DNA of 64,000 bases from Flavobacterium collinsii (GTDB lineage: Bacteria > Bacteroidota > Bacteroidia > Flavobacteriales > Flavobacteriaceae): NCBI RefSeq assembly GCF_902804485.1, contig NZ_CADCST010000085.1:1-64000 (forward strand), written 5' to 3'. Of this stretch, positions 1-9,798 are shown in pieces (the stretch's first letter is position 1; each line of letters opens with the position of its first letter). The position numbers were made by a program, and so were the translations under genes. Below the pieces are notes generated by a model, which saw only the letters and a list, made by a program, of their open reading frames with translations, ran no database searches and had not been told where the DNA came from.

Positions 1-103
1 GCATAAATTTTAAAAGCTCTATAGGTGTCATATCTAATTCTTAGATTACAAATTTCTAATTTTATTTTGACATTCCTCCCCAGGTTTTGTTCTTGATCCG
101 TAA

Positions 104-159
104 AAATTCTAAATTCCAATAGTGCTTGATTGAGATTTGAGATTTGGAATTTAGAATTT
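104..159. repeat. Inverted repeat, AT-rich, 3' of the response regulator
   Basis: Arms at 104-119 and 144-159 are perfect 16-bp complements built from the unit AATTTAGAATT. The structure lies just 3' of the response regulator stop and may act as a transcript end. It resembles in style the other paired intergenic repeats in this window. Bases 1-103 hold no gene I can support. Confidence 0.6.
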
Positions 160-171
160 AGAATTGCAGGG

Positions 172-585
172 TTAGATTCCGATTTTCTTTTTAAGATATT
201 CCAACATAGGCTGAGTAATTGGTTTTGAAAGAAAATCAATTATAATGGGGTATTTTTTAGCTTTGGCCAGGTCATCTGGGTCAATAGTGGAAGAAAGCAC
301 AATTACACTTGCGGTATTGAATTCTTTGTAAGCTGGAGAGGTAAAGTGATCTAGGAATTCCCAGCCGCCCATTACCGGCATGTTTAAGTCTAAAAAAATC
401 AATTCCGGTTTTTTGTTTGCTTTGTTTTTATTGTTGGTGTATTTAAGTGTGTTGAAATGATGCAATGCTTCTTCTCCATTCTGAGCTGTGATAATTTCGT
501 TGGAGAATGATGACTTCGAAATTACTTTTTTGCATAACATCAACGTGATTGGATCATCGTCAATACATAAAATTTGCTCGAGCAT
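172..585 (-). CDS. Single-domain response regulator (CheY/Rcp1-like)
   Basis: This 137-residue protein is a stand-alone receiver domain. The acidic triad is at D9-D11, the likely phosphoacceptor is D66 in LIFLDLNMP, a Ser pair at 98-99 fills the switch position, and K121 precedes the conserved Pro. There is no output domain, so it should act by protein contact or phosphotransfer. It starts five bases after the stop of the upstream histidine kinase, so the two form a two-gene operon and a probable cognate pair. An insertion rich in Asn and Lys at residues 48-60 is typical of the Rcp1-like group. The target process is unknown. Confidence 0.93.
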   Translation of the reverse strand: MLEQILCIDDDPITLMLCKKVISKSSFSNEIITAQNGEEALHHFNTLKYTNNKNKANKKPELIFLDLNMPVMGGWEFLDHFTSPAYKEFNTASVIVLSSTIDPDDLAKAKKYPIIIDFLSKPITQPMLEYLKKKIGI

Positions 586-590
586 ATGAG

Positions 591-2300
591 TTAGTTTTTG
601 AATGTTATTGTAAATGTGGTGCCTTTGTTGACTTCGCTATCAATGCTGATTGTTCCTCCCATTGTCTCAACTTGTGATTTTACAAGGTATAAGCCGAGAC
701 CTTTGCTGTCGGGGTAGTTGTGGAATCGTTGGTATAGCCCAAAGACTTTATCGCGGTTTCTTTCTAGGTCAATTCCAATTCCGTTATCTTTGAAAGTTAG
801 AATTGCTTTGTGGTCGATTTGTTCTGCTGTAATGGATATTTTTAGTTTTCTATTTTCTGATTTGTATTTTATCGAATTGGTTAGTAGGTTTAGTAAAATG
901 CTTTCGATATAAGCTTTGTTTGTGTTTAGCAGCGGGACTTTGTCGAATTTGAGTTTTATGATTGGTTTGTGTAGTTCGATTTGGAAAGAAAGCTGGCTAA
1001 ATACGTTTTCGAAAACTTCTTGTAGAGAGACTTCTTCTTTTTGCATTGAAGGATTGTCCTTGATGATAATGACTTTTACGAGGTCATTGATAGTTTCGTT
1101 TAATAAATGTGTTGATTTGGTAAATCCAGTAAGGATTTCTTCGAGTTCTTCATTCTCAATAGGGATGTCTTCGATAAGATTTAAGAGTCCGATTAAGTTG
1201 GATAACGGCGCACGTAAATTGTGTGAAGTAATGTAGGAGAATTGTTTTAGGTCTTTGTTGTTTTGAGTTAATTCACGAATTAGGTGTTCTTTTTCTGTTT
1301 CTAGTTTCTTTTCGTCTGTAATGTCTCTTTGTATGGAAATCCAGTGTGAAATTATGCCTTCGGTGTTAAAAATGGGAATCATTGAAAATCGTACCCAATA
1401 TTCCTCTTTTGATTTGGTGTAGGTAATAGTTTCGATTAAGCACTCCTCTTCGTTTTTTATAGCTTTTAAGAGTTTTTTTAATTCTTCTGAATCTGATTTT
1501 GGTCCTTTGAAAATATTTGGTGATTTTCCTATTATTTCATTTGATAAATATCCTGACATTTGTGAAAAAGCAGGGTTTACATAAACAATTTTAGGTATTT
1601 TTCGGTCTGTTGAATTGGCTTCTGTTATTAATATTGAGTCTTTAGATTGTGTAATTACTGTTTCTAGAAGTCTTAAACGCTGTTCTTCTTCCTTTTGTTT
1701 GGTGATGTCTTGAATGGCTCCGATCATTCGTATGGCTCTTCCGTTTTCATCTTTGAGTAAAAAACCTCTGTCTAAAACGTATTTGTAGCTCCCGTTTGCG
1801 CATTTAAAACGGTACTGGTCTTGCCATTTTTCTGTTTTTTGTTCAATAAAAGAGTATAGTTTGATAGACATTCGGATGCTGTCTTCGGGATGTATTTTGT
1901 CAAACCACCACTTAGATGTTTTTCCAACTTCTTTCGGATTATATCCAAAAACGCTTTCTATTCCTTTGTTCCAGTTTATGCTGTCTTCCTGGATTTTCCA
2001 GTCCCAAATTGTGTCACTTGTTGCTTTAGCAACAATGTCATATTTTTCGTTTGATTCTTTTATTTCTTCGTTTGTTTCTTTTAGTTTTTTGAAAATTGTA
2101 ATGCTTTTTCTTTCGTTTTTAGAAAGTATGTATTTGAAAAACAAGGCCGTAGTTAAAATGAAGAAAATGTCCTTTAAGAAAAAAACAGTATAATAATCGG
2201 TCTTTGAAAAGTAAGTTGTGAGTAATTTATGACAGATGATTGCCACAAATAACGATATGATAATATAAACTAGAGTAATTTGTAGAGTTTTACTTTTCAT
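591..2300 (-). CDS. PAS-PAS sensor histidine kinase
   Basis: The 569-residue membrane kinase has two N-terminal transmembrane segments (about 8-28 and 40-60), a short coiled coil, two PAS domains with PAC tails (about 90-205 and 210-335), a HisKA-type dimerisation helix with the phosphoacceptor in SHNLRAP, and an HATPase_c domain with NLLTNSIKY (N box), DNGIGI and KGLGLYL (G boxes). The first ATG is at 2300; a GTG one codon upstream is possible. PAS domains suggest sensing of a small molecule or redox state inside the cell. Its partner is the receiver protein directly downstream. The input signal cannot be read from sequence. Confidence 0.93.
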   Translation of the reverse strand: MKSKTLQITLVYIIISLFVAIICHKLLTTYFSKTDYYTVFFLKDIFFILTTALFFKYILSKNERKSITIFKKLKETNEEIKESNEKYDIVAKATSDTIWDWKIQEDSINWNKGIESVFGYNPKEVGKTSKWWFDKIHPEDSIRMSIKLYSFIEQKTEKWQDQYRFKCANGSYKYVLDRGFLLKDENGRAIRMIGAIQDITKQKEEEQRLRLLETVITQSKDSILITEANSTDRKIPKIVYVNPAFSQMSGYLSNEIIGKSPNIFKGPKSDSEELKKLLKAIKNEEECLIETITYTKSKEEYWVRFSMIPIFNTEGIISHWISIQRDITDEKKLETEKEHLIRELTQNNKDLKQFSYITSHNLRAPLSNLIGLLNLIEDIPIENEELEEILTGFTKSTHLLNETINDLVKVIIIKDNPSMQKEEVSLQEVFENVFSQLSFQIELHKPIIKLKFDKVPLLNTNKAYIESILLNLLTNSIKYKSENRKLKISITAEQIDHKAILTFKDNGIGIDLERNRDKVFGLYQRFHNYPDSKGLGLYLVKSQVETMGGTISIDSEVNKGTTFTITFKN

Positions 2301-2441
2301 CACTCAAATATAGTTAATTTAACTATAATTAAACAATAAGAAAAGTTCAATTTAGACTTAAATTTACATTGTTTTTGGGGAACTAATTACTTGTCTCTAC
2401 GCAAACTATCGCAGAAACGTTTTTTATATCAAAATAAAGTG

Positions 2442-2449
2442 TACCTTTG
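2442..2449 (+). promoter_or_regulatory. Promoter -7 element of typA
   Basis: TACCTTTG matches the Bacteroidota -7 consensus TAnnTTTG and lies 20 bases before the typA ATG. No clear -33 TTG is visible at the expected distance. Confidence 0.6.
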
Positions 2450-2468
2450 CACCCATTAAAAATCACAG

Positions 2469-4265
2469 ATGGAATCTATTAGAAACATTGCAATTATTGC
2501 CCACGTCGATCACGGTAAAACCACTTTGGTTGATAAAATTATGTATCACTGTCAATTATTTCGTGACAACGAAAACACAGGTGATTTAATTCTTGATAAT
2601 AACGATTTAGAGCGTGAGAGAGGTATTACTATTACTTCAAAGAACGTATCGGTTCAATATAAAGGAACAAAGATCAATATTATTGACACTCCTGGCCACG
2701 CGGATTTTGGAGGTGAAGTAGAACGTGTATTGAACATGGCCGATGGTGTATGTTTGCTAGTGGATGCTTTTGAAGGTCCAATGCCACAAACTCGTTTCGT
2801 ATTACAAAAAGCGATTGACTTAGGTCTTAAGCCATGCGTAGTTATCAACAAAGTTGATAAAGAAAACTGTACTCCGGAAGAAGTTCACGAAAAAGTTTTT
2901 GACTTAATGTTCGAATTAGGAGCAACTGAAGAGCAATTGGATTTTCCAACGGTTTACGGTTCTGCTAAAAACAACTGGATGTCTGACGATTGGAAAAACC
3001 AAACAGAAAACATCGAGCCTTTATTAGACATGGTTTTAAACAATGTGCCTGCTCCTAAAGTTTCTGAAGGAACTCCACAAATGTTGATTACATCTTTAGA
3101 TTTCTCTGCTTTTACCGGGCGTATCGCTATTGGCCGTTTAGAGAGAGGTGTTTTGAAAGAAGGTATGCCGATATCTTTAGTAAAAAGAGATGGTGCTGTA
3201 ACGAAATCAAGAATTAAAGAATTACACACTTTTGAAGGTCTTGGACGTAAAAAAGTTCCGGAAGTAATTGCAGGAGATATTTGTGCTATAGTTGGTGTTG
3301 AAGGTTTTGAAATTGGTGACACTATTGCAGATCACGAAAACCCTGAAGGTTTAGCTTCTATTGCTATTGATGAGCCTACAATGAGTATGTTGTTTACAAT
3401 CAATGACTCACCTTTCTTTGGTAAAGAAGGTAAATTTGTAACTTCTCGTCATATTAGAGAAAGATTGACAAAAGAATTAGAGAAAAACTTAGCAATGAAG
3501 CTAGGTGAAACTGATTCTGCAGATAAATTCATGGTTTTTGGCCGTGGAGTACTTCACTTGTCTGTTCTTATTGAGACAATGAGAAGAGAAGGTTATGAGT
3601 TGCAAATTGGTCAGCCACAAGTTATCATTAAAGAAATTGATGGTAAAAAATGTGAGCCAATTGAGGAATTAACAATTGATTTACCAGAAAATCTTTCAGG
3701 TAGAGCAGTTGAGTTCGTAACACTTCGTAAAGGTGAAATGTTAAGTATGGAGACTAAGGGCGAGCGTATGATCATTAAATTTAATATTCCATCACGTGGA
3801 ATTATTGGTTTAAGAAATCAATTGCTTACGGCTACTGCCGGTGAAGCTATTATGTCACACCGTTTTATTGGATATGAGCCTTTCAAAGGAGAAATTGCCG
3901 GACGTAACAAAGGTTCATTGATTTCTATGGAAAAAGGAAAAGCTATTCCTTATTCTATCGATAAATTGCAAGATCGTGGTAAGTTTTTTGTTGAGCCAAA
4001 TGCCGAAATTTACGAAGGGCAAGTAATTGGTGAAAACTCTCGTGGTGATGATATGTGTGTAAACGTAACTAAAGAGAAAAAACAATCTAACGTTCGTTCT
4101 TCTGGAAATGATGAAAAAGCGAGAATTATTCCTCCGATCATTTTCTCATTAGAGGAAGCATTAGAGTACATTCAGAAAGATGAGTATGTAGAGGTTACTC
4201 CAAAGTCTATTCGTCTTAGAAAGATTTATTTGACTGAAACGGATAGAAAAAGATTTAAAATCTAA
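2469..4265 (+). CDS. typA: Ribosome-associated translational GTPase TypA/BipA
   Basis: The 598-residue protein is full length for TypA/BipA. The G1 motif AHVDHGKTT is at residues 11-19, the G3 motif DTPGHADFG at about 74, and the G4 motif NKVD near 132, followed by EF-G-like domains II, III and V and the BipA-specific C-terminal domain. It binds the ribosome in a GTP-dependent way and assists ribosome assembly and growth under stress, as known for the family. It is monocistronic, with its own promoter element and a strong terminator. The ATG is preceded by no obvious Shine-Dalgarno site, as is usual for this phylum. Confidence 0.97.
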   Translation: MESIRNIAIIAHVDHGKTTLVDKIMYHCQLFRDNENTGDLILDNNDLERERGITITSKNVSVQYKGTKINIIDTPGHADFGGEVERVLNMADGVCLLVDAFEGPMPQTRFVLQKAIDLGLKPCVVINKVDKENCTPEEVHEKVFDLMFELGATEEQLDFPTVYGSAKNNWMSDDWKNQTENIEPLLDMVLNNVPAPKVSEGTPQMLITSLDFSAFTGRIAIGRLERGVLKEGMPISLVKRDGAVTKSRIKELHTFEGLGRKKVPEVIAGDICAIVGVEGFEIGDTIADHENPEGLASIAIDEPTMSMLFTINDSPFFGKEGKFVTSRHIRERLTKELEKNLAMKLGETDSADKFMVFGRGVLHLSVLIETMRREGYELQIGQPQVIIKEIDGKKCEPIEELTIDLPENLSGRAVEFVTLRKGEMLSMETKGERMIIKFNIPSRGIIGLRNQLLTATAGEAIMSHRFIGYEPFKGEIAGRNKGSLISMEKGKAIPYSIDKLQDRGKFFVEPNAEIYEGQVIGENSRGDDMCVNVTKEKKQSNVRSSGNDEKARIIPPIIFSLEEALEYIQKDEYVEVTPKSIRLRKIYLTETDRKRFKI

Positions 4266-4287
4266 TTTATCCTGTAAATAAAACAAA

Positions 4288-4317
4288 AGCCATTCGATAC
4301 TTCGAATGGCTTTTTTT
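4288..4317 (+). terminator. Rho-independent terminator of typA
   Basis: A 10-bp stem (4288-4297 with 4302-4311) and a four-base loop are followed by a T run. It lies 22 bases after the typA stop. Confidence 0.85.
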
Positions 4318-4376
4318 ATTGCTCAATATTTTGGGTGAAACGGGTATTTCGAATACCCAATCGGAAGTTGTGTAAT

Positions 4377-6731
4377 TTATCTTTTTAAGCTGAAGTGACC
4401 TTTTATGACTCTGCCATTAACAAATTGAAGGTTGAACCAATAGTCATCTGCTGGCAATTGCTGATTATTAAACTGGCCGTTCCAGCCCAGCGTATTTTGA
4501 TCCATTTGTTTGAGTAATTTTCCATAACGATCAAAAATGAATATTTTGTAAACCGGAAGCTGATCGGAGTTTTTAATTAACCATAAATCATTATAACCAT
4601 CTCCATTTGGAGTAAAGAATCTTGGGTAGTCTGCAATGTAAACCTGATATTGGTTTGATGGTCCGCAGCCGTTTTTGTCTCTTGCGATAGCATTGTAAAC
4701 TCCGGGTCTGACATTAGTGAATAATGGGGCATCCTGAAAAAAACTTCCATCCAATGAAAATTCATAATTACCAACCCCTGTGTATTGAATTAAAACTGAA
4801 TTCTCATCACCGGAGAAATCTTTTACAGATGCACCAGTTATAACTGCAGGTTCTGAAAGTATTACTTTGAATTTTTTGGTTTTTTCACAACCGTCTGCAT
4901 TTTTTACAAGCACTGAATAATTACCTTCTGTGTTTATAGTAATGGAGTTTGAGGTGTCTCCGGTGCTCCATAAATAGCTGGCAAAGCCGCTGGCAGCACT
5001 TAAGGTAATCGGTTCCTCTTTACACAAGTATTTTGATTCCTCTTCGAAGTTAGGCGGATCGAAAGTATTTACAACAAGGGTAATGGGAAGTATATCGTAA
5101 CAATCTGGTCCATTTGTGGCTTTTATATGAATTATTTGAGTAAAAGCAGTAGTGTTTTTAAAGATATTTGGTAATGCATTTGTGTCTGATAAAGCATCGT
5201 TGGTGTTTAAAAAGTAGCTAAAAGTCAATCCCGATGGTAAACCTGTAGCAATTAGAGGTGTAACTTCGGCATTAAGATCAAATTGGGATAGACCGTCTTG
5301 TTTTTCATCTTTGTCACAAGTGGTGAAAGGATTTTGACTGGCAATTGGAGTGTTGGAAATTTGTAATGTTACTTCTGGAAATTTAGAGCAGCCGTATTGA
5401 TTTTCAAGTCTGACAAAAATAACCTCATTTTGGGATTTATTACTGTATTTTTCAGGTGTCAGAATTGCGTTGGTCTTAGCTTGCGCATCTGCTAATGATT
5501 CGTAGTATCCTTTGTTCAGTGTTTCGGCAATATTATTTTTAATGAGGTTGGCAACTTTTGTGAGGTTGAAGATTGATACTCCGTCCGCGTTATCGTCACA
5601 CTGTGTTAATGAGGTGCTGGTCGATAAGATTTCCGTTGCAAACTCAATTTTAATTTGTCCGGTAGCAACACAAGTGGTGCCATCACGGGTGGCTTCTACT
5701 TTATAATTTCCTGTAGCTGTTGCGGTATAGGTAGAGCCAGTTTCTGCGGGAGAAACTTCTACATAATTGTTAGGAGTGTTTTCTTTTAACCATTTAAAAG
5801 TGTAGAGACTATTGTCAAGATGTGTGTCTAAGACAATGCCTTCACCAAAACAGGCCGGGTTCTTATCGGCAATTGTTCTGTCTGCTCCAAAATTTATGGT
5901 CGAGGTAAAACTTCCGGCTTCTATAAAAACAGCTGAGGGGTATCGCCCTGTTTCATCATCGGCAATTACCAGTTTTAAGTGATATTTTTTACCTGGTACG
6001 ACTTGCGAATGAGCATTCATAACAACGGTTTGTCCGGCATAATTTATAGGACTGTTGACGGTATTATAGCCATTGAAGAACTTTTCATTTAAAGCGGGGC
6101 AGCCGTTTTCGTTTACACCAATTGCCAAGTAGGGCTCAATTTTGGCATGGATCGTTGTAGATGAAACAGGTGTTGTAGTGTTAGGTAAAACAGCTAAGTT
6201 TTTATAGGGATCACTCGTGTTTGCTTCTTTAATTAGAAAAGCGAATCCATCTGAGTATTTACACGGATAAAATATCTGATATTCGTTTGATGCGAAAATA
6301 TAATTGAAACTGATAGAGTTCGTTAGCGCAACAAAATCAAATTCAAGGACAGTTGCGTGTTGGCTTTCCACATTGTTTAATGCTTTATTTAAGTCCACAT
6401 CACCTAGCCAGCTGTCGTTGGTCTTGCCTTCGGAGTTTGCTCTTATAAATGGTCCTTCGGCATTTTTACTTGGTGATGTACTTAAAATAATCCCTCCTGA
6501 AAACGGGAAACTACCGCCACCTGAATTAAAATAGGCATAACTTTTACCCGTATTTGCCGGGTTTCCGGTTGCATTAACAGCGCTAATATCAATACAAGTG
6601 CTGTTTATTAAAATGTTTTTTGCTAAATCTTCGGGAGTTCTGGAATCGTCTACAGTAATATTCTGCGCTTCTATCTTTACAGATAACAAGCACAGAAAAA
6701 ATACTAGCGATAAGGCTTTAGAGTATTTCAT
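4377..6731 (-). CDS. Secreted protein with choice-of-anchor L region and T9SS type B (gliding motility) C-terminal domain
   Basis: This 784-residue protein begins with a signal peptide (about 1-22, ending IEAQ). The N-terminal third (about 30-270) matches the choice-of-anchor L type, with the NSISFNYIFASNEYQIF region. The middle carries Ig/PKD-like repeats, with 'TxCD' style segments and pairs of Cys. The last ~80 residues, starting FFTPNGDGYNDLW and ending with a basic tail, form the CHU_C domain, which directs type B secretion by the type IX system to the cell surface. It is probably a surface adhesin or matrix protein. The next gene upstream on the same strand is an ABC permease, 15 bases away, though no functional link is evident. 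Confidence 0.9.
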   Translation of the reverse strand: MKYSKALSLVFFLCLLSVKIEAQNITVDDSRTPEDLAKNILINSTCIDISAVNATGNPANTGKSYAYFNSGGGSFPFSGGIILSTSPSKNAEGPFIRANSEGKTNDSWLGDVDLNKALNNVESQHATVLEFDFVALTNSISFNYIFASNEYQIFYPCKYSDGFAFLIKEANTSDPYKNLAVLPNTTTPVSSTTIHAKIEPYLAIGVNENGCPALNEKFFNGYNTVNSPINYAGQTVVMNAHSQVVPGKKYHLKLVIADDETGRYPSAVFIEAGSFTSTINFGADRTIADKNPACFGEGIVLDTHLDNSLYTFKWLKENTPNNYVEVSPAETGSTYTATATGNYKVEATRDGTTCVATGQIKIEFATEILSTSTSLTQCDDNADGVSIFNLTKVANLIKNNIAETLNKGYYESLADAQAKTNAILTPEKYSNKSQNEVIFVRLENQYGCSKFPEVTLQISNTPIASQNPFTTCDKDEKQDGLSQFDLNAEVTPLIATGLPSGLTFSYFLNTNDALSDTNALPNIFKNTTAFTQIIHIKATNGPDCYDILPITLVVNTFDPPNFEEESKYLCKEEPITLSAASGFASYLWSTGDTSNSITINTEGNYSVLVKNADGCEKTKKFKVILSEPAVITGASVKDFSGDENSVLIQYTGVGNYEFSLDGSFFQDAPLFTNVRPGVYNAIARDKNGCGPSNQYQVYIADYPRFFTPNGDGYNDLWLIKNSDQLPVYKIFIFDRYGKLLKQMDQNTLGWNGQFNNQQLPADDYWFNLQFVNGRVIKGHFSLKR

Positions 6732-6746
6732 GGTATAGCAAATATA

Positions 6747-7583
6747 CTACAAATCTCTTTTCTTTAATAGTTTGTATGAAAAGTAAACAAATAAGAATGT
6801 CCAGATTAAAACGATTAAAATTGAGGTATAGTGTACACCATAATCTTTAGTGTTTTCAACCCCTATTTGTGTTCCGATAGATCTGATTACCGATAACCTT
6901 GTAAAAGGCTCAATAATTAGGTTTGACATGGCTTCCAGAGGGAAAAATTTCATTATGGTGTGACCAGTTTGGCTTTCCGGAAAAATCTGAAAGATCAAAA
7001 GGCCTTTTACAATTCCTTCAATAATACTCCACACTAGAAGAAAACCTAAAGCAAAAGCAGAACGTTTTACCAGAATCCCTAAAAATAAACAAAATGCGAA
7101 GAAACCGGAGAGTTTTACAAAAAAGGCAAGAAGGTAATCTAAATCCATAAAAATAACGTCAAACTCGGTATACGATGAGAAACAAAATCCAAGAATCAAA
7201 CTCATTATAAACACAAAAATAGTCGAACCTAATGCAAACAATATGACTGTCAGGAATTTTGATAAAATGAATTCTTTTTTGCTTAAACCGTCAATTAAGT
7301 TTTGTTTTAAAGTGCCGTAACTGTATTCATTGGCCATCATCGAAACAATGACAATTGCCAGGAAAAGTTTAAGTAAAGCAGCTATATAGGTATTAAAATG
7401 CCAGATAAATGGGAAGTTAAAGATCCCCATTTCTGCCGCATGAAATTTGAATGGACCTATGTCAAATTTTATTGAGGCTATTAAAGCAATAAACGAAAGC
7501 AGTACGAAATAGGTTAAAGTTAGGATACGGCTGGCTTTGTTTTTCCAGATTTTTTGTAGTTCTATAGAGATTAGTCTGTTCAT
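6747..7583 (-). CDS. ABC transporter permease (ABC-2 type)
   Basis: The 278-residue integral membrane protein has about six transmembrane helices (near 18-38, 60-82, 105-130, 148-172, 178-200 and 252-272). The first cytoplasmic segment and the EYSYGTLKQNLIDGLSK coupling region are typical of BcrB/NosY-like ABC-2 permeases. It starts three bases after the end of the ATP-binding gene, so the pair forms one exporter. The substrate cannot be told from sequence; relatives handle antibiotics, lipids or envelope components. Confidence 0.88.
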   Translation of the reverse strand: MNRLISIELQKIWKNKASRILTLTYFVLLSFIALIASIKFDIGPFKFHAAEMGIFNFPFIWHFNTYIAALLKLFLAIVIVSMMANEYSYGTLKQNLIDGLSKKEFILSKFLTVILFALGSTIFVFIMSLILGFCFSSYTEFDVIFMDLDYLLAFFVKLSGFFAFCLFLGILVKRSAFALGFLLVWSIIEGIVKGLLIFQIFPESQTGHTIMKFFPLEAMSNLIIEPFTRLSVIRSIGTQIGVENTKDYGVHYTSILIVLIWTFLFVYFSYKLLKKRDL

Positions 7584-7586
7584 GGT

Positions 7587-8498
7587 CTAGTTGTTTTGGA
7601 TAGTTGCGTTCTGGGTTAATTCTAAAAATTGTGCTTCTAAACTGTTTTTGCGTTTTACCAAATGACTTAAAGCAATATTTTTAGAAAATAAAAAGAGATT
7701 GAGTTCCGAGGCTGATAATTCAGAGTGGAGATAGACTAGAACTTTGCCGTCTTCTTCTGTGATTTTTTCTACTGCCGGATGAGTTTCCAGAATGGTTTTT
7801 AGTGCCAGATTATCATTCGCCTGAAGTTCAAAGAAACCTTCGTTTGCAGACATACCATCTACTGAACCGGAGTATAAAATTTCTCCTTTTCGTAAAACAA
7901 TTACATGTGAACATACTTTTTCGACTTCATCCAGTAAGTGAGAGGCTAACAATATAGTCGTTCCCTGTGACGCAATTTTTCTGATAATATCCCTGATTTG
8001 GTGAATCCCCTGCGGATCTAAACCATTTGTTGGTTCGTCCAGAATTAAAATTTCAGGATCATTTAACAATGCTGAAGCAATGGCCAGACGTTGTTTCATT
8101 CCTAACGAGAAAGTACTGAACTTACTGTCTTTTCTTTCGGATAAGCCTACTAAATCAAGTTTCTCATTAATTTTTGAATAATTGATGCTTTTTATTTTGC
8201 AAACCAGTTTCAGGTTTTCTTCCGCAGTCATGTACGGGTAGAAGTTGGGTCTTTCGATAATTGCGCCTACTTTTTTCAGTGCTTCATGTGTTTCTACTTT
8301 TCCTCCAAACCAGCTGTAGTTTCCGGATGTTCTGTTAACCACATTCAGGACAATTCCTAAAGTGGTTGATTTGCCGCTGCCGTTTGGGCCTAAGATGCCA
8401 TAAACGTGGCCTTTTTGTATTTCAAAAGATACATTTTTTAAGGCTTGAATGCGACCGTATCTCTTGTGAAGATTTTCAATAGTAAGTATGGTTTCCAA
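7587..8498 (-). CDS. ABC transporter ATP-binding protein
   Basis: The 303-residue ATPase has Walker A GPNGSGKST at 37-45, the signature FSLGMKQRL near 131, Walker B LILDEPTNGLDP near 152, and an H-loop in LLASHLLDEV. The last ~80 residues form the extra C-terminal domain found in BcrA/CcmA-like exporters. The start codon is TTG: no ATG lies before the conserved ENLHKRYGRI segment, so TTG at 8498 is the only start giving the usual N-terminus. It is translated together with the permease downstream. Confidence 0.92.
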   Translation of the reverse strand: METILTIENLHKRYGRIQALKNVSFEIQKGHVYGILGPNGSGKSTTLGIVLNVVNRTSGNYSWFGGKVETHEALKKVGAIIERPNFYPYMTAEENLKLVCKIKSINYSKINEKLDLVGLSERKDSKFSTFSLGMKQRLAIASALLNDPEILILDEPTNGLDPQGIHQIRDIIRKIASQGTTILLASHLLDEVEKVCSHVIVLRKGEILYSGSVDGMSANEGFFELQANDNLALKTILETHPAVEKITEEDGKVLVYLHSELSASELNLFLFSKNIALSHLVKRKNSLEAQFLELTQNATIQNN

Positions 8499-8580
8499 AT
8501 TTATTTCGGTTTTAGTTTTATGTATGACGATTCAACTTGTATATTGTTACGTTAAATTTATTTTTATCAGGCTATTCATG

Positions 8581-8588
8581 TAAATTTG
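8581..8588 (+). promoter_or_regulatory. Promoter -7 element upstream of the orphan at 8609
   Basis: TAAATTTG fits TAnnTTTG and lies 20 bases before the ATG at 8609. It argues against the more upstream in-frame start at 8537. Confidence 0.55.
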
Positions 8589-8608
8589 TAATAAAGATAT
8601 TCAAAAAA

Positions 8609-9661
8609 ATGAGCGAACCTTTAATGGTTTTAAAAAAACCATCCTATCCTTTAATGCCATCTCTGCTAAGCTATTTAGAGCGATACGAACGTATTTCGAA
8701 AGTATCTGTGTTCTATGATGATTTATTGCGATTTACGGGTTCTGTAAATGTTTATGATAAAAACGAAACGGATACTTTATGGATTAGAGTGTATTATAGT
8801 GAATTTGAGCGAAATGAAATCGATCTGAATCTTAAAAAAATCTATTCACTTTTGCATTCTGACGGGAACAATGAGATCATTCAGTACTTAAACATTGATG
8901 CAATTGATTACTGTACTTTTGGAAATTCTAAACCTTTCCGAATAAAAGTTCGTAATATTCTCAATGATAACTATGTTCATTTTTATATCAAAAAAGCAGA
9001 TGCTTCAAGAATCTACGGTTTGGAGCTGGAAGATATTCTTTCGCCGGATAAAATCAACTTTCTGGTTTTTAAGGATACTTTAATTGAGGAGCACATTATC
9101 GGGATTCCGGGTGATGTTTTTATGGATACTTTACTGGATAGTTGTACGGAAATGGAAAAGTCGCAAATTGCAAAAGAGTTTGTGAAGTTCAACGAACGTT
9201 GCATGATCAGGCTTTTAGGAGATATGCGGGCTTACAATTATGTGATTGTACCCATTCATGATTTTGATCAGGTGGTCTATAAAATACGGCCAATTGATTT
9301 TGATCAGCAATGTTACGAAGGAAACTTTAAAGTCTATCGGCCGCAGTTTTTTAAAGAAAATTATCCAATGATAAAATTGATTAAAGAGAAACTAGAAGAC
9401 CGATCCATTATTCAGTATAAAGATGAGGAAAGAGCGATTTTGGCAAAACGTATTCATTCTGCCGAAAACAGGATCAGAAAGCTATTGAACATCATGTGTC
9501 ATGATACGATTTCAACAGAAGAGCATTTGAATCAACTAAAAATGGAATTGTATCGTTATACCAATGATATGAAGTTTAAGAATGCCAAATCGATGGGACA
9601 CATTATGTTTGCCGCATTTGAATTTATTACACGTAATTTTAAAAATACAAATTTGGTTTAA
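8609..9661 (+). CDS. Unrecognised cytoplasmic protein with kinase-like motifs
   Basis: I do not recognise this 350-residue family. There is no signal peptide or membrane helix. By eye the middle looks like a degenerate protein-kinase or aminoglycoside-kinase fold: a basic pair K128-K129 at the end of a beta strand, then GDMRAYN (D205 to N210, the DxxxxN catalytic-loop spacing), then IDFD (D230, D232) in the place of the Mg-binding DFG/DFD motif. The C-terminal 70 residues are helical. The start at 8609 is chosen because a promoter element lies at 8581-8588. It is flanked by a divergent ABC operon and a downstream lipoprotein gene, neither of which hints at a role. Confidence 0.8.
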   Translation: MSEPLMVLKKPSYPLMPSLLSYLERYERISKVSVFYDDLLRFTGSVNVYDKNETDTLWIRVYYSEFERNEIDLNLKKIYSLLHSDGNNEIIQYLNIDAIDYCTFGNSKPFRIKVRNILNDNYVHFYIKKADASRIYGLELEDILSPDKINFLVFKDTLIEEHIIGIPGDVFMDTLLDSCTEMEKSQIAKEFVKFNERCMIRLLGDMRAYNYVIVPIHDFDQVVYKIRPIDFDQQCYEGNFKVYRPQFFKENYPMIKLIKEKLEDRSIIQYKDEERAILAKRIHSAENRIRKLLNIMCHDTISTEEHLNQLKMELYRYTNDMKFKNAKSMGHIMFAAFEFITRNFKNTNLV

Positions 9662-9798
9662 GCACAAAATGGACTACAATTTATATCGCATTTTATAGTG
9701 AGTACCTGAATTTTTAGTTCGTCAGGTACAATGCCTAAACAAAATCCTAGCTTATTTTGGAGGGCTTAGTTCGATTAAAATATTAAAAAGAAAATATT

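Noticed and set aside
1..31. A short open frame on the minus strand running off the left edge (ATG at 31)
   Set aside because: Only ten codons are visible, with no ribosome site or promoter. It may be the start of a real gene beyond the window, but the sequence here cannot support it.
8537..8608. Upstream start for the orphan at 8609
   Set aside because: It would place the -7 promoter element inside the gene, and the extra residues look non-coding.
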